Below, piece by piece: positions 34,854 through 43,643 of a stretch of 64,000 bases of DNA. Origin of the DNA: Chloroflexota bacterium. GTDB lineage: Bacteria > Chloroflexota > Anaerolineae > Aggregatilineales > Phototrophicaceae. Under the pieces are notes generated by a model that saw only the letters and a program-made list of their open reading frames with translations, was not told the origin of the DNA and ran no database searches. The position numbers were made by a program, and so were the translations under genes. The number at the start of each line of letters is the position of its first letter. Position 1 is the stretch's first letter. The DNA is taken from positions 124,001 through 188,000 of the forward strand of contig JAPOVL010000013.1 in NCBI GenBank assembly GCA_026708115.1. The letters are read 5' to 3'.

Positions 34854-35957
34854 TCAAGTCGCGTCTTCGTACAATTGCAGGACCTGGTCGGCGACCCGGT
34901 CCCAGGTCTGCCGCAGCGCCCGTTCGCGGCCGGCGGCGCCCATCCTGGCCGCTTTGCGCGGGTTCGACAGCAATTCCAGCAAGGCGCGGGGCAGTTCTTC
35001 GTCGATATTATCTTGCGCGACGATCAAGCCGGTGACGCCGTGTTCGATGGCATCGGCGACGCCGCAGTCGTCCGTGCCCGCCACCGCCGTGCCCGAAGCG
35101 CCGGCTTCATAGAGCGTAAGGCCAAATCCCTCGAAAAAGAGCCCGTCGTTCATGGCCGGCAAGGCCAGGACGTCGGCCGCGGCCAGCCAGGCGCGTTTGA
35201 CTTCTTCATCGACGAAACCCATAATTTTGACGTTTTCCTCTAAACCCTGCGCTTCAATCGCCGCCTGTACGACATTCGTGTAAAAGCTGCCGAAGCGCGG
35301 CGCTCCCATGATGCGGCACTCTATGTCCGGCAGCTTTTCACGGACGCGGGCGACCGCTTCCACCAACTCCAGCGTACCCTTGCGCGGCTTGATCTCGCCG
35401 ATGGCGAGGACTGTCGGCGCGCTTTTTTCGGCTTGAATTGCCGGCGGATGGGCGAATCCGCTGACGTCCACGCCGTTGGGGATCACGTGAAGGCGCGCCT
35501 CCGGCAGCAATGCTTGCGCCACCTGCGCTGTATAGTTGCTGACGCAGATCAGCGTCGCGCGGGTGAAGGATTGTCGGTAGAGCGCATTCACGGGAAAGCG
35601 CCGCATGCGCGGCAAATTGACGTAGCTGCCGTGCGCGGTGACGAAGAGCGGGCGGTCGCCGGCGACAGCCGCCGCCAATATCGCCAGCGGCTCGGCAGTG
35701 CAGTGGATGATGTCGCAATCCCGCAGCAGGCGCCGAAGGGCGAAGACCTGCCGCATTGACTTCAAGAAGGTATGCCGCTCTGGGGGGGTTACCGTTGGCA
35801 AGAGCCGATGAATGGCAAATTGGACGTCGGGGCTGTTGCGAGACGCAACTACGGTCGCGTCCACGCCGCGCGCTCGCAAGGCTCGGATCAACTGCAGGCT
35901 ATAGGTTGCCCAACCGTTTTGATTGCTCAGGTCGGAGGTGATGAAGCCAATCCGCAT
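34854..35957 (-). CDS. GT4-family glycosyltransferase
   Basis: 367 aa from the ATG at 35957 (MRIGFITSDLS); the open frame to 36113 overlaps the small upstream gene in another frame and is not used. GT-B fold: N-terminal domain with NGWATYSLQLIRALRARG, C-terminal domain with VLAIGEIKPRKGTLELVEA (about 212-230), and the donor-binding EGFGLTLYEAGASGTAV with the conserved E-x7-E pair. It retains the anomeric configuration and uses a nucleotide sugar; acceptor unknown. No sugar-nucleotide gene is adjacent, except an RmlC homologue 4 kb away on the other strand. Transcribed with the 65-aa protein upstream (25 bases apart). Confidence 0.85.
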   Translation of the reverse strand: MRIGFITSDLSNQNGWATYSLQLIRALRARGVDATVVASRNSPDVQFAIHRLLPTVTPPERHTFLKSMRQVFALRRLLRDCDIIHCTAEPLAILAAAVAGDRPLFVTAHGSYVNLPRMRRFPVNALYRQSFTRATLICVSNYTAQVAQALLPEARLHVIPNGVDVSGFAHPPAIQAEKSAPTVLAIGEIKPRKGTLELVEAVARVREKLPDIECRIMGAPRFGSFYTNVVQAAIEAQGLEENVKIMGFVDEEVKRAWLAAADVLALPAMNDGLFFEGFGLTLYEAGASGTAVAGTDDCGVADAIEHGVTGLIVAQDNIDEELPRALLELLSNPRKAARMGAAGRERALRQTWDRVADQVLQLYEDAT

Positions 35958-35982
35958 GGACGGAGCCGGGGCCAAGTGCTGG

Positions 35983-36180
35983 TCAGGCTTGATCCGCGGC
36001 AGCCGAGCCCTGGGTATCGTCGCTGTCGCTGATGCCCAGGCGCGCGCGCCAGGCTCGAACGGCGCCCGATTGCTCCGGCGACACCTCGTGGTGATGTTCG
36101 CCTTGTGTGCCAACCCGCATCACTGCCAAGAGCAGCACGATGTTCAAGATGATGATAATCGCCATCACCACCATGGCCAT
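35983..36180 (-). CDS. Small single-pass membrane protein upstream of glycosyltransferase
   Basis: 65 aa. A strong TAGGAGG ribosome site lies at correct spacing before the ATG at 36180, which is the main reason for calling this a real gene. Residues 1-22 (MAMVVMAIIIILNIVLLLAVM) form one membrane helix. The rest is polar, with GEHHHEVSPEQSGAVRAW and an acidic end. It ends 25 bases before the glycosyltransferase start and likely belongs to its transcript. No family recognised. Confidence 0.65.
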   Translation of the reverse strand: MAMVVMAIIIILNIVLLLAVMRVGTQGEHHHEVSPEQSGAVRAWRARLGISDSDDTQGSAAADQA

Positions 36181-36562
36181 AATCGACCTCCTAGGCCGCG
36201 AATCTGCCGAATCTGCCGGTATTATGCCCGATATTGCGACGTTGGTCTAGGGCTGTGGGGCGTAGCGCATGCATTTCGGTTGAAGGAAAAGAACTTTAAC
36301 CAGCGAGGGGCGCGTAAGGCGCGTAGACACTGCCCGCCGCCACTGCCCCTTCGACACAAGGGCTGTGTTTCGGGTGACCTGATAGGTCGTCCCTACAATT
36401 CGTTTTTTTTTGTGAGAATTTGCATTACTTTATTGGTTTTGCTTCCGCGTCTTTGTGGACTGTCTCCCTGATGTCGTCCGCCGCGCATAGCTCGCCTTGT
36501 GCCGACGGCGTCTGCCGTCTATGATGATGCCGACACAATCGAGACTGCGAAAGGTCCTGCTC
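36181..36562. other. Intergenic region upstream of S9 peptidase
   Basis: About 380 bases between divergent genes, containing one GGGGCGACC-type palindrome (36372). No gene or clear promoter pair was recognised. The S9 frame opens at 36497, but start evidence favours 36563. Confidence 0.4.
36372..36399 (-). repeat. GGGGCGACC-type palindrome, copy 2
   Basis: Minus-strand reading ATTGTAGGGACGACC, loop TATCA, GGTCACCC. Same loop as the copy at 12457. Confidence 0.6.
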
Positions 36563-38377
36563 GTGACAATTGAACTGAACCTGGGCGACGGCGCGCCCTG
36601 GAAAAAGCGTTACCGCGCCCCCAGCATCGCCTGGAGCAAGCGCGCCGCGAACAATCCTGAACGCGGCCTAGTCTGCTGCAACAAAGACGGAGTTTACCAG
36701 CTTTATGCCTGGGATATCGAAAGCAATGACCTGCGGCAGTTGACGGATGCGCCTGCCGGCGTTGTCAGCGGTCACATCTCAATTGACGGCGATAGCGTCT
36801 ATTACCTGCGGGACAGCGGCGGGGATGAAATCGGTCATTATGCTCGCCTGCCTTTCAGCGGTGGCGCGGCGCAGGACCTCACGCCGCATTTGCCCGCCTA
36901 TGCCTCGCATTTTTTCAGCATGAGCGCGGGCGGCAATGCGCTGGGCTTCACTGCGGCCGCGAAAGAGGGCTTCCAGATTCTCCTCTATGACAATCCGCCG
37001 GTCGGCGAGCCGCTCTTCAGCTATCGGACGACTGCGCTGTCAGCCGGTCCCTTTCTCTCGCACGATGCCGAAATCGCTATCGTCGCCTCGACCGAAAAAA
37101 CCGGCGTGGCCGAGTTGGCGCTGGCGGCCTACGATGTCGCCAGCGGCGATGTCATGGCCGAACTCTGGGACGGGGCGGGCAGCGGCATCGAACCGGCGCG
37201 ATTCTCGCCCCTGGCGGGGGATGCGCGCTTTGCCGGCTCTTCCAACGCGGGCGGCTTCCACCGGCCCCTCATCTGGGATCCTAGAAGCGGCGCGCGGCTT
37301 GATATCCAGTCGGAGCGCTTCCAAGGCGATGTTCAGGTTTGGGACTGGTCGCCCGACGGCGCGCGCCTGCTGCTCCATCAAGTGCATCAGGCACTGCACT
37401 CGCTCTTCGTTTACGACATTGTGGCGGAGCAAGTGATTCCGTTGAACGCGCCGCCCGGCTCGGCGGGCGCGGCCGGTTATTTCGCGGAAAACGGCAACAT
37501 CTTCCTGCACTGGAGCGATGCCGCCAAGCCGTCGAGCCTGATTGAAATCGACGGCGCAAGCGGCGACTATCTGCGCGATGTGATTGATCTGGAGGCTGAT
37601 CTACCGGCGAGCGCGCCCTGGCGCTCGGTCAGATACAGTTCGGGCGACGGCGCGCCGATCCAAGCCTGGCTGGCGACGCCGCCGGGCGAAGGTCCTTTCC
37701 CCACCATCGTGCATACCCATGGCGGTCCGACCGCGGTACAGACTAACGCCTGGTCGCCAAGCGCGCAAACCTGGCTCGATCACGGCTTCGCCTTTTTCAG
37801 CCTCAACTACCGTGGCTCGACCACCTTCGGCTACGACTTCCAGCACGCCATCGACGGCAACCTGGGCGAATTGGAAGTCGAGGACATTGCCGCCGGCGTC
37901 GGCTGGCTGATCGACAATGGCATCGCCGATCCCGGCGCGATCCTGAAGACCGGCGCGTCCTACGGCGGGTACCTGACCTTGTTGTCGCTGGGCAAGCGTC
38001 CTGAGCTTTGGGCGGGCGGCATGGCGATGGTGGCCATCGCCGACTGGACACTGATGTACGAAGATCAAGCTGGCACCCTGCGCGGCTATCAGCGCAGTCT
38101 TTTTGGCGGCAGTCCGGAGGAAAAGCCGGACGCGCACAAGAAGTCCTCGCCCATCACTTATGCGGAGAACTTCCAAGCCGATCTGCTGGTCATTCAAGGC
38201 GCCAACGATACGCGCTGCCCGGCCCGCCAGATGCGCGTTTTCGAGTCTATGCTGAAGGACCTGGGCAAGTCCATCGACGTGCGCTGGTTCGACGCCGGCC
38301 ACGGCTCGCGCGCCATCGAGCAGAGCATCGAGCATCAAGAATTGATGCTGCGTTTTGCGGCGAAGGTCTTGTCTTGA
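36563..38377 (+). CDS. S9-family prolyl oligopeptidase-like peptidase
   Basis: 604 aa from GTG 36563, which has AAAGG eight bases upstream; an ATG at 36497 would give 626 aa. N-terminal beta-propeller (to about 345) with W-D-P- and D-I-V-type strands; C-terminal alpha/beta hydrolase domain beginning about 355. Catalytic residues: Ser in TGASYGGYLTLL (near 466), Asp in QGANDTRCP (near 548), His in DAGHGSRAIEQ (near 579). THGGPTAVQTNAWSP is the oxyanion region. The acylaminoacyl-peptidase type of S9 is the best fit. No signal peptide, so probably cytoplasmic, cutting short peptides. Confidence 0.9.
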   Translation: MTIELNLGDGAPWKKRYRAPSIAWSKRAANNPERGLVCCNKDGVYQLYAWDIESNDLRQLTDAPAGVVSGHISIDGDSVYYLRDSGGDEIGHYARLPFSGGAAQDLTPHLPAYASHFFSMSAGGNALGFTAAAKEGFQILLYDNPPVGEPLFSYRTTALSAGPFLSHDAEIAIVASTEKTGVAELALAAYDVASGDVMAELWDGAGSGIEPARFSPLAGDARFAGSSNAGGFHRPLIWDPRSGARLDIQSERFQGDVQVWDWSPDGARLLLHQVHQALHSLFVYDIVAEQVIPLNAPPGSAGAAGYFAENGNIFLHWSDAAKPSSLIEIDGASGDYLRDVIDLEADLPASAPWRSVRYSSGDGAPIQAWLATPPGEGPFPTIVHTHGGPTAVQTNAWSPSAQTWLDHGFAFFSLNYRGSTTFGYDFQHAIDGNLGELEVEDIAAGVGWLIDNGIADPGAILKTGASYGGYLTLLSLGKRPELWAGGMAMVAIADWTLMYEDQAGTLRGYQRSLFGGSPEEKPDAHKKSSPITYAENFQADLLVIQGANDTRCPARQMRVFESMLKDLGKSIDVRWFDAGHGSRAIEQSIEHQELMLRFAAKVLS

Positions 38378-38422
38378 TCGCCGAATTAGGCGCGGAGCCA
38401 TGATAGCTCGAACCTTGACCTG

Positions 38423-38450
38423 TTGCGCTTCACTCTATGCCCTTTATAAT
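38423..38450 (+). promoter_or_regulatory. Promoter of EcsC-like gene
   Basis: TTGCGC, 16-base spacer, TATAAT, about 80 bases ahead of the start at 38529. The -10 is perfect, the -35 partial; TTGACC at 38415 is too far upstream. Confidence 0.55.
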
Positions 38451-38528
38451 ATGCGTTCATACTTGCGGGAAAGCGATAACGTAGCGCATCGTCCGTTAGA
38501 TTCTCTTGCACACAAAGGAAATAGTCAT

Positions 38529-39338
38529 ATGGCAGCGAGCGCACAGTCTCATCAATGGTCTTCCAGTGATGCAGAAAACCTCGTTCGTCAAGTGATCAAA
38601 GCAGTCATGCGCTTGGCTGGCGTAAGGATTGACCGAGCAGCATTTCTGCGCAATCAGTTGAAGTCTCACTGCCCCGAAGAACAAGTTCAAGCGGCTGTTG
38701 ACACCAAACTCGCCGATGCAGGTGTGTCCGACGAAGTGATAGACGAACTGGCGAACAGCATTATCAAGTCACATGTAATGAGAGCATCTGGCACCTCGTT
38801 TGTGGCGGGATTGCCAGGTGGAATCGCTATGGCCATCACTATCCCTACGGACCTTTCACAGTTGATGTGGCATGCGATCGTCGTGGCGCAGAAGCTGGCG
38901 TATCTGTACGGCTGGCCCGATTTGCAGCTAGAAGATGGCGTCGATGAAGAGACCGAAATGCGAATACTGATGTTAATCGGTTCCATGTATGGCATTGAGG
39001 GATCTAACCGGCTGCTTGCGGAAATCGCCTCGCGATTTGCTAATGAGGTCGCACGTACCTTGCCCAAGCAGGCCCTCACCAAGACTGCCTATTATCCGAT
39101 CATTAAAGAGGCGCTCAAATGGTTTGGCATCAAGCTGACAAAAAAGACGTTCGCTGAAGGCATTTCCAAAGTCGTTCCTATAGTTGGCGGTGGCGTTTCC
39201 GCTTCTGTGACAGCATTGACTTTACGTGGTATGTCGTATCGACTGAAGAACCATCTCAGAACCCTGGAATACGCGAAGCCAACGCAAAAGGATTTGTCCC
39301 CGCAACAAGATCCTGAGCAACAGCCATCCGCGGACTGA
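38529..39338 (+). CDS. EcsC-family-like membrane-associated protein
   Basis: 269 aa from the ATG at 38529, preceded by AAAGGAAATAG; the frame extends to 38355 without support. The central part SFVAGLPGGIAMAITIPTD, LMWHAIVVAQKLAYLYGWPD and the later KVVPIVGGGVSASVTALTLRGM follow the EcsC pattern: a glycine-rich hydrophobic hairpin, a helix with tyrosine and a second glycine-rich pair near the end. EcsC proteins are of unknown biochemical role, first met in an exporter operon of Bacillus. No exporter gene lies next to it here. It has its own promoter and is followed 14 bases later by RmlC. Confidence 0.65.
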   Translation: MAASAQSHQWSSSDAENLVRQVIKAVMRLAGVRIDRAAFLRNQLKSHCPEEQVQAAVDTKLADAGVSDEVIDELANSIIKSHVMRASGTSFVAGLPGGIAMAITIPTDLSQLMWHAIVVAQKLAYLYGWPDLQLEDGVDEETEMRILMLIGSMYGIEGSNRLLAEIASRFANEVARTLPKQALTKTAYYPIIKEALKWFGIKLTKKTFAEGISKVVPIVGGGVSASVTALTLRGMSYRLKNHLRTLEYAKPTQKDLSPQQDPEQQPSAD

Positions 39339-39352
39339 TTGCGTATAAAACG

Positions 39353-39907
39353 ATGAGTATGTCTCAATCACCCGCCCAACCATTCGAGCCCATCCGCGGC
39401 GTCAAGACCGTCGCGCTACAAGCATTCGGCGATGAACGCGGGCGCTTCATGGAGACCTTCCGGGCAGAGTGGTTCCCGGGCGTCAACTGGGATCGCTTGC
39501 AGAACAACCGCAGCGACAGCCGGGCCGGGGTCTTGCGCGGCTTGCATTATCACTTCAAACAGGTTGATTATTGGTACGCCACCCGGGGCAGCATCCGCGT
39601 TGGGCTGGTGGATCTGCGCCTGTCCTCGCCCAGCTACCTGGCATCCGCGACAATTGATATCGGTGAAGAGAATCCGCTTGGCATATTCATCCCCGAAGGC
39701 GTGGCGCACGGTTTCGCCGCGCTGACCGACTGCACGCTCATGTATATCGTCAACAATTATTACGATGGCGGTGGGGACGAATACGGCATTGCCTGGGACG
39801 ATCCGCAGGCCGGCATTGACTGGGGCATTCAAGAGCCGCATCTGTCAAATCGCGACCGCAACAATCCCCGTATCGCGGATTTGCCGGCGGAGGCGCGGCC
39901 TCAGTAG
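39353..39907 (+). CDS. rmlC: dTDP-4-dehydrorhamnose 3,5-epimerase-family protein (RmlC-like)
   Basis: 184 aa, the usual length. Cupin fold with the family motif VLRGLHYHF (60-68), catalytic His in LHYH, ERGRFMETF (28-36), the substrate loop SPSYLASATIDIGEENPLGIFIPEGVAHGF, and the C-terminal YYDGGGDEYGIAWDDP. RmlC converts dTDP-4-keto-6-deoxyglucose to dTDP-4-keto-rhamnose; other members act on related sugars. The other rhamnose genes are not in the window, so it could serve a different NDP-sugar. The N-terminal part of the catalytic Lys/Tyr set is not verified. It lies just downstream of the EcsC-like gene and ends ten bases from the convergent SnoaL gene. Confidence 0.8.
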   Translation: MSMSQSPAQPFEPIRGVKTVALQAFGDERGRFMETFRAEWFPGVNWDRLQNNRSDSRAGVLRGLHYHFKQVDYWYATRGSIRVGLVDLRLSSPSYLASATIDIGEENPLGIFIPEGVAHGFAALTDCTLMYIVNNYYDGGGDEYGIAWDDPQAGIDWGIQEPHLSNRDRNNPRIADLPAEARPQ

Positions 39908-39916
39908 TCGCGTTTG

Positions 39917-40939
39917 TCAGAGCGCGAAACCCGAGCGCCGAGGGACGGTCAGTTCGCGCATGCGCTCGAAGACATCGACGCCGAGCTGATGATAGACATC
40001 AAGCAGGTCGACCAAGACCCAGTTCTCGCGGATACTGCCATTTTCGCAGCGCCAGAAATCCAGGCTGCGCATGGTGATCGCTTGATTGCTAGGCGCGATG
40101 CCCAGCCAGCCGTCGCCGCTGATGGTCATCGTCATGCCGGGCCAGGCGGTGAAGCCGACATAAGCGCCATCGCCAAACATGATGCCCTTTTCCAGAAAGG
40201 CGTCGCGATCGGGCATGGCTTTCAGGAAGGGGATCTGGTGCCAATGGCGGAAACCCGATACCCGCCGCATCGAGCCGATGCCCGCCGGCCCATACCACAT
40301 CATCTTGGGGTGCCAATACTTGTCCAGTTCCATCGCTGCGGCGCTGATGACATTGCGCTTCAGTGCGACCAACATATCCTGGACCCAGGCCAGGCTGGCT
40401 TGGGACGCGGCTTCGTCATAGGGCGCCGTAACGATGCCATCGTTGCTGGCGGGGCCGGGCACAAGCCACTCGACAGCCAGGCTCGGCACCATTGGCCAGG
40501 CGCCGGCCGCCATCATCACTTGCGGGATATCCCATAGCGCTTGCATCTCGACGATTTGTCCATCTTCAAGGCGAAAGAATTCGTGATAGCGCATGGCCAT
40601 CAAGTGCCTGGTCGGCGGGATATCCAGCCAGGGCCGCTCGAATACACCCATATAGTGCCCGGCGCAACCGACCCAATTCTGTCCCTTGGACGCGCCGGCC
40701 ATGACGATGAAGTCGCGCCGCTCCAGATCGGGCAGGGCTTTTAGCAGCGGCGCATAAGCCTCCTCATACAATCCAGCCGCGCCGGGCAGCGTCTCCAGCG
40801 GGTTCGCCAACTGCACCAGGCAATCGGGCGCGAATAACTCGCCAAGCTGGGCGCGCAGCTTGCCCGCGTCAATATCGTAGAGCGCCGCGCGCAAATGCCC
40901 GATGCGCGCTTTGTTCCGGTTGTGTATCGACTCCGCCAT
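39917..40939 (-). CDS. Double SnoaL-like (NTF2-fold) protein 1
   Basis: 340 aa with two NTF2-like halves. The N-terminal half has LERRDFIVMAGASKGQNWVGC and YMGVFERPWLDIPPT. The C-terminal half has YWHPKMMWYGPAGIGSMRR, HQIPFLKAMPDR, and ends NWVLVDLLDVYHQLGVDVF. This matches ester-cyclase or SnoaL-type polyketide cyclase proteins, where the fold opens a hydrophobic pocket; the active Asp/His set is not certain. It is the last gene of a minus-strand run of three paralogues. Their shared substrate type is not known. Confidence 0.75.
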   Translation of the reverse strand: MAESIHNRNKARIGHLRAALYDIDAGKLRAQLGELFAPDCLVQLANPLETLPGAAGLYEEAYAPLLKALPDLERRDFIVMAGASKGQNWVGCAGHYMGVFERPWLDIPPTRHLMAMRYHEFFRLEDGQIVEMQALWDIPQVMMAAGAWPMVPSLAVEWLVPGPASNDGIVTAPYDEAASQASLAWVQDMLVALKRNVISAAAMELDKYWHPKMMWYGPAGIGSMRRVSGFRHWHQIPFLKAMPDRDAFLEKGIMFGDGAYVGFTAWPGMTMTISGDGWLGIAPSNQAITMRSLDFWRCENGSIRENWVLVDLLDVYHQLGVDVFERMRELTVPRRSGFAL

Positions 40940-40973
40940 GGTTATGCCCGCCCCGCGACTCTGTTATGATCCG

Positions 40974-42089
40974 TCATGCCTGGCCGAGCAGCCAATCGCT
41001 GGCGCTGATGGCCCCGTGCTGACGGAACTGATGCCGCATGCGCCCGAAGACATCGACGCCCATCTGCAGCAGAATATGCGGCACATCGATAGGGACCCAG
41101 TTTTCGACAATGGTCTCGTCGTCGCAGCGATAAAAGTCCATCACGCGCATTTTGAGCGGCCGTCCCGTCGGTGGCAGGCCGAAGAGCTCGCCGCCGCTAT
41201 GCGTGGCTCGCAAATAACCCCAGCCGCCGGTCACAGCGAAATAACCGTCGCCGATGCGAATGAAATGCCCCTGTTCTGATCCGCCGCGATCGGGAAAGGC
41301 CACCAGAAAAGGAATCTGATGATAATCCTCGAAACCTTTCAAGCCGCGCGTACTGCCGATGCCCGACGGTCCGTACCACATGAAATGCTTGTGCCAGTGC
41401 TTGACCTGTTCCATCTCGTCGAGCACGGCGCGCGTCGGCGCTTCGCCGCTGTAAAAACCCAGCGCGGCGTGCATCTTGAGAATGGTCTCGATGGTCTTCC
41501 TGGAGCGCGCTTCGTCTTGCGGCGTCAAGATGACGCCATCCAGCGTTCGCGGCGGCATCCAGCGCATTTCGCTGCCCAGGCTGGGCGCGATCGGGACGTA
41601 GCCGGCCTGGCGCATCAGATCCAGGAAGTCGATGAAGACGTAACTGGTCGTGATTTTGCCATCGCGCAGTTCGTGCCCCTCGCAGTATCGCAGGCAGACC
41701 ACGCCGCGCGTGGCCGGAATGCCCAGCAAATCGCGCTCGAAACTGCCCATATAGTGCCCCATACAAGCGATCCAGTCGGCATCGCGGTAGCGCCCGCCGG
41801 CTACAAAATGATCGCGCCGCTCCATATCGGGCAGGGATCGCCGCAGCGGCAGCCACAATTGTTGCAAGCCGGCGGCAATGCCCGCCAGTTCATTGATCGG
41901 GTGCGTCACATTGAGCGAGAGGTCTCGGTCATATCCGCCGCGCGCGATCTCTGGCAAATCAGCAATCGGCGCTTCGCTCAGCGCGCGCATGATTTGCATC
42001 ACGCGGCCTTTGTTGGCGATGTTTTGCGCTTGGTCTACGGGACTATATTGGAAGGACGATGTGAAGTATTTGTCCGTCACAGTTGCCAT
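40974..42089 (-). CDS. Double SnoaL-like (NTF2-fold) protein 2
   Basis: 371 aa, paralogous to its neighbours. MERRDHFVAGGRYRDADWIAC and YMGSFERDLLGIPAT in the first half; HWHKHFMWYGPSGIGSTR, DYHQIPFLVAFPDRGG and ENWVPIDVPHILLQMGVDVF in the second. GAGCGGGA lies at the right place before the ATG. It starts only about 160 bases after paralogue 3, with an R-element between. The next gene downstream starts 35 bases after its stop, so copies 2 and 1 form one transcript. Function unknown. Confidence 0.75.
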   Translation of the reverse strand: MATVTDKYFTSSFQYSPVDQAQNIANKGRVMQIMRALSEAPIADLPEIARGGYDRDLSLNVTHPINELAGIAAGLQQLWLPLRRSLPDMERRDHFVAGGRYRDADWIACMGHYMGSFERDLLGIPATRGVVCLRYCEGHELRDGKITTSYVFIDFLDLMRQAGYVPIAPSLGSEMRWMPPRTLDGVILTPQDEARSRKTIETILKMHAALGFYSGEAPTRAVLDEMEQVKHWHKHFMWYGPSGIGSTRGLKGFEDYHQIPFLVAFPDRGGSEQGHFIRIGDGYFAVTGGWGYLRATHSGGELFGLPPTGRPLKMRVMDFYRCDDETIVENWVPIDVPHILLQMGVDVFGRMRHQFRQHGAISASDWLLGQA

Positions 42090-42130
42090 TCCCGCTCATC
42101 TATTTCACTAGTGACCAAATCGAAAAATGC

Positions 42131-42230
42131 AGCCGTTCTGCGCCTAACCGGCGAAGAGGTCCTTTGCATGCCGCGTTCGCGCAAAACAGCAAAGCCGCCT
42201 CGCGCATGAGCGTGGCGGGTTGCTAAACGG
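42131..42230 (-). repeat. R-element copy 6
   Basis: Minus-strand reading: CCGTTTAGCAACCCGCC, CTCATGCGCGAGG, CTTTGCTGTTTTGCGCGAAC, TTCGCCGGTTAGGCGCAG. It divides two co-directional SnoaL genes. Confidence 0.6.
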
Positions 42231-42252
42231 GCGAGCGCTTCCTAAACCCGCC

Positions 42253-43368
42253 TCAAGCGACGATCTGCTTGAGCAAGACAAATTCGTCAAACACGGTCGA
42301 CTCGCTTTCAATGCGGCCGTCCCTGATCACATGGTGACTGAAACCCATCAGCCGGATCGGATTGCCCGTCGGCTCGCCATACATGCCATAACCGGTGTGC
42401 GTCCCGCGCATGGACCAGCGCGTGGCGACGCGATAACCGGCTCGTTCATCCCCGACATGGCAGAAGTGATCGAGCTGAATGGAAAGATCGGGGAATGGGG
42501 AGAGCAGCGACAGCGCGTAAGTCTGGAATTCGCCGATACCCTTGAAGGAGCGCCGCGACGGGCCGTCAAAGACGAAGTTCTCGTGATAATACTCGCTGGC
42601 TTTGTTCAGCAGCTTCCAATTCCAGATCTCATGCATCATGCGGCCGATGAAGTCTTCGGGATCAAAGCGCTCGGATTGCGCTTCGGGCCAGGGCTCCGGC
42701 GGCAGCTGCCCGACGCGGTGGTCGATATCGCCGGCGATGCGCAAACCCAGGTCGCTGTCTTTTTCCTTCGCCACCATCTCTTTGGCGGTCTGCACCGGAT
42801 CCAAGCCCAACTGCATGATCAGGGTCAACTCATCGCGCGAGATCCACTCTTCCACCATCATATTTTGCACGCAGACACAATCGGCGATGGCGCGGTAACT
42901 GACACGTTTGCCCGTTGGCGGGCCATAGGGCGTCCAGCCTCGATTGGTGCCCTCGTGCCGCAGCCGATGCGAGGTATAAAAGCCATCGACATTGTTGCCG
43001 GTCCAGATGACTTCTTCGCCAAAGAGACGGCGATCGGGGAAAGAGGCCTGCGATTCAATGGTGGCCGCGATGACCGCCTCGCGCCCGAACTTCAATCCGC
43101 TGGCGGTGTGCATTTTCACGGTATTGGCGTAATACTCATAGAGCTTGCCGATGCCATGCTCTTCCCATATCTCATGCGTGACGCCGATGATATAATCGAC
43201 GATGTTCTTGTAACGCGGGTTGTAGCCCTCCATTGGCTGGGCTGGCTTGCCATCTACACTGTCCATAAGCTGAATGTCACCCACCTTCGGCAAGGTAATG
43301 CGGGCTTTCTCCTCGTCACAAGATTTCTTGACATCCAAACTATTTGAAACCTTCTTGTCTTCTGCCAT
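42253..43368 (-). CDS. Double SnoaL-like (NTF2-fold) protein 3
   Basis: 371 aa from the ATG at 43368, which has TTTAGGTGAG ahead; the frame opens at 43602 but that part runs through the promoter and operator region. YANTVKMHTASGLKFGREAV and EEVIWTGNNVDGFYTSHRL in the first half; HEIWNWKLLNKASEYYHENF, FDGPSRRSFKGIGEFQTYAL and HVIRDGRIESESTVFDEFVLLKQ in the second. It is the most divergent of the four and closest to the NTF2-like ester cyclases that carry a small catalytic acid. First gene of the minus-strand run, facing paralogue 4 across a LacI-type palindrome. Confidence 0.75.
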   Translation of the reverse strand: MAEDKKVSNSLDVKKSCDEEKARITLPKVGDIQLMDSVDGKPAQPMEGYNPRYKNIVDYIIGVTHEIWEEHGIGKLYEYYANTVKMHTASGLKFGREAVIAATIESQASFPDRRLFGEEVIWTGNNVDGFYTSHRLRHEGTNRGWTPYGPPTGKRVSYRAIADCVCVQNMMVEEWISRDELTLIMQLGLDPVQTAKEMVAKEKDSDLGLRIAGDIDHRVGQLPPEPWPEAQSERFDPEDFIGRMMHEIWNWKLLNKASEYYHENFVFDGPSRRSFKGIGEFQTYALSLLSPFPDLSIQLDHFCHVGDERAGYRVATRWSMRGTHTGYGMYGEPTGNPIRLMGFSHHVIRDGRIESESTVFDEFVLLKQIVA

Positions 43369-43512
43369 TTGCTCACCTAAACTATCAATTGCATCTGTTC
43401 GTTCGACTTTTCCGGGCGCTTGCGGGGCTCCGCAGAACCCGCGCTTCGCTGCTGGCCAGATCATACCCGAAACCTCGATCCGGACATAGCGCCCGCCAAA
43501 AACGGTCCGACT

Positions 43513-43526
43513 CGAAAACGTTTTCG
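43513..43526. promoter_or_regulatory. LacI-family-type operator in divergent SnoaL promoter region
   Basis: CGAAAACGTTTTCG is a perfect 14-base palindrome of the GAAAACGTTTTC type bound by LacI/GalR regulators. It lies between the divergent genes starting at 43368 and 43644. A TAGAAT (43532-43537) is just downstream on the plus strand, so a bound repressor could block transcription. No lacI-type gene is in the window. Confidence 0.5.
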
Positions 43527-43643
43527 GCAGGTAGAATAACTTAACATGTTGTCGCGGCAATTGCAAATTCCGCGGTTGCTTGCCAGGAGCCATGGAGCGC
43601 ATTTGCGGGCGGGCGCGATTCCAGACAGGGGAGGTCTTTCGCG

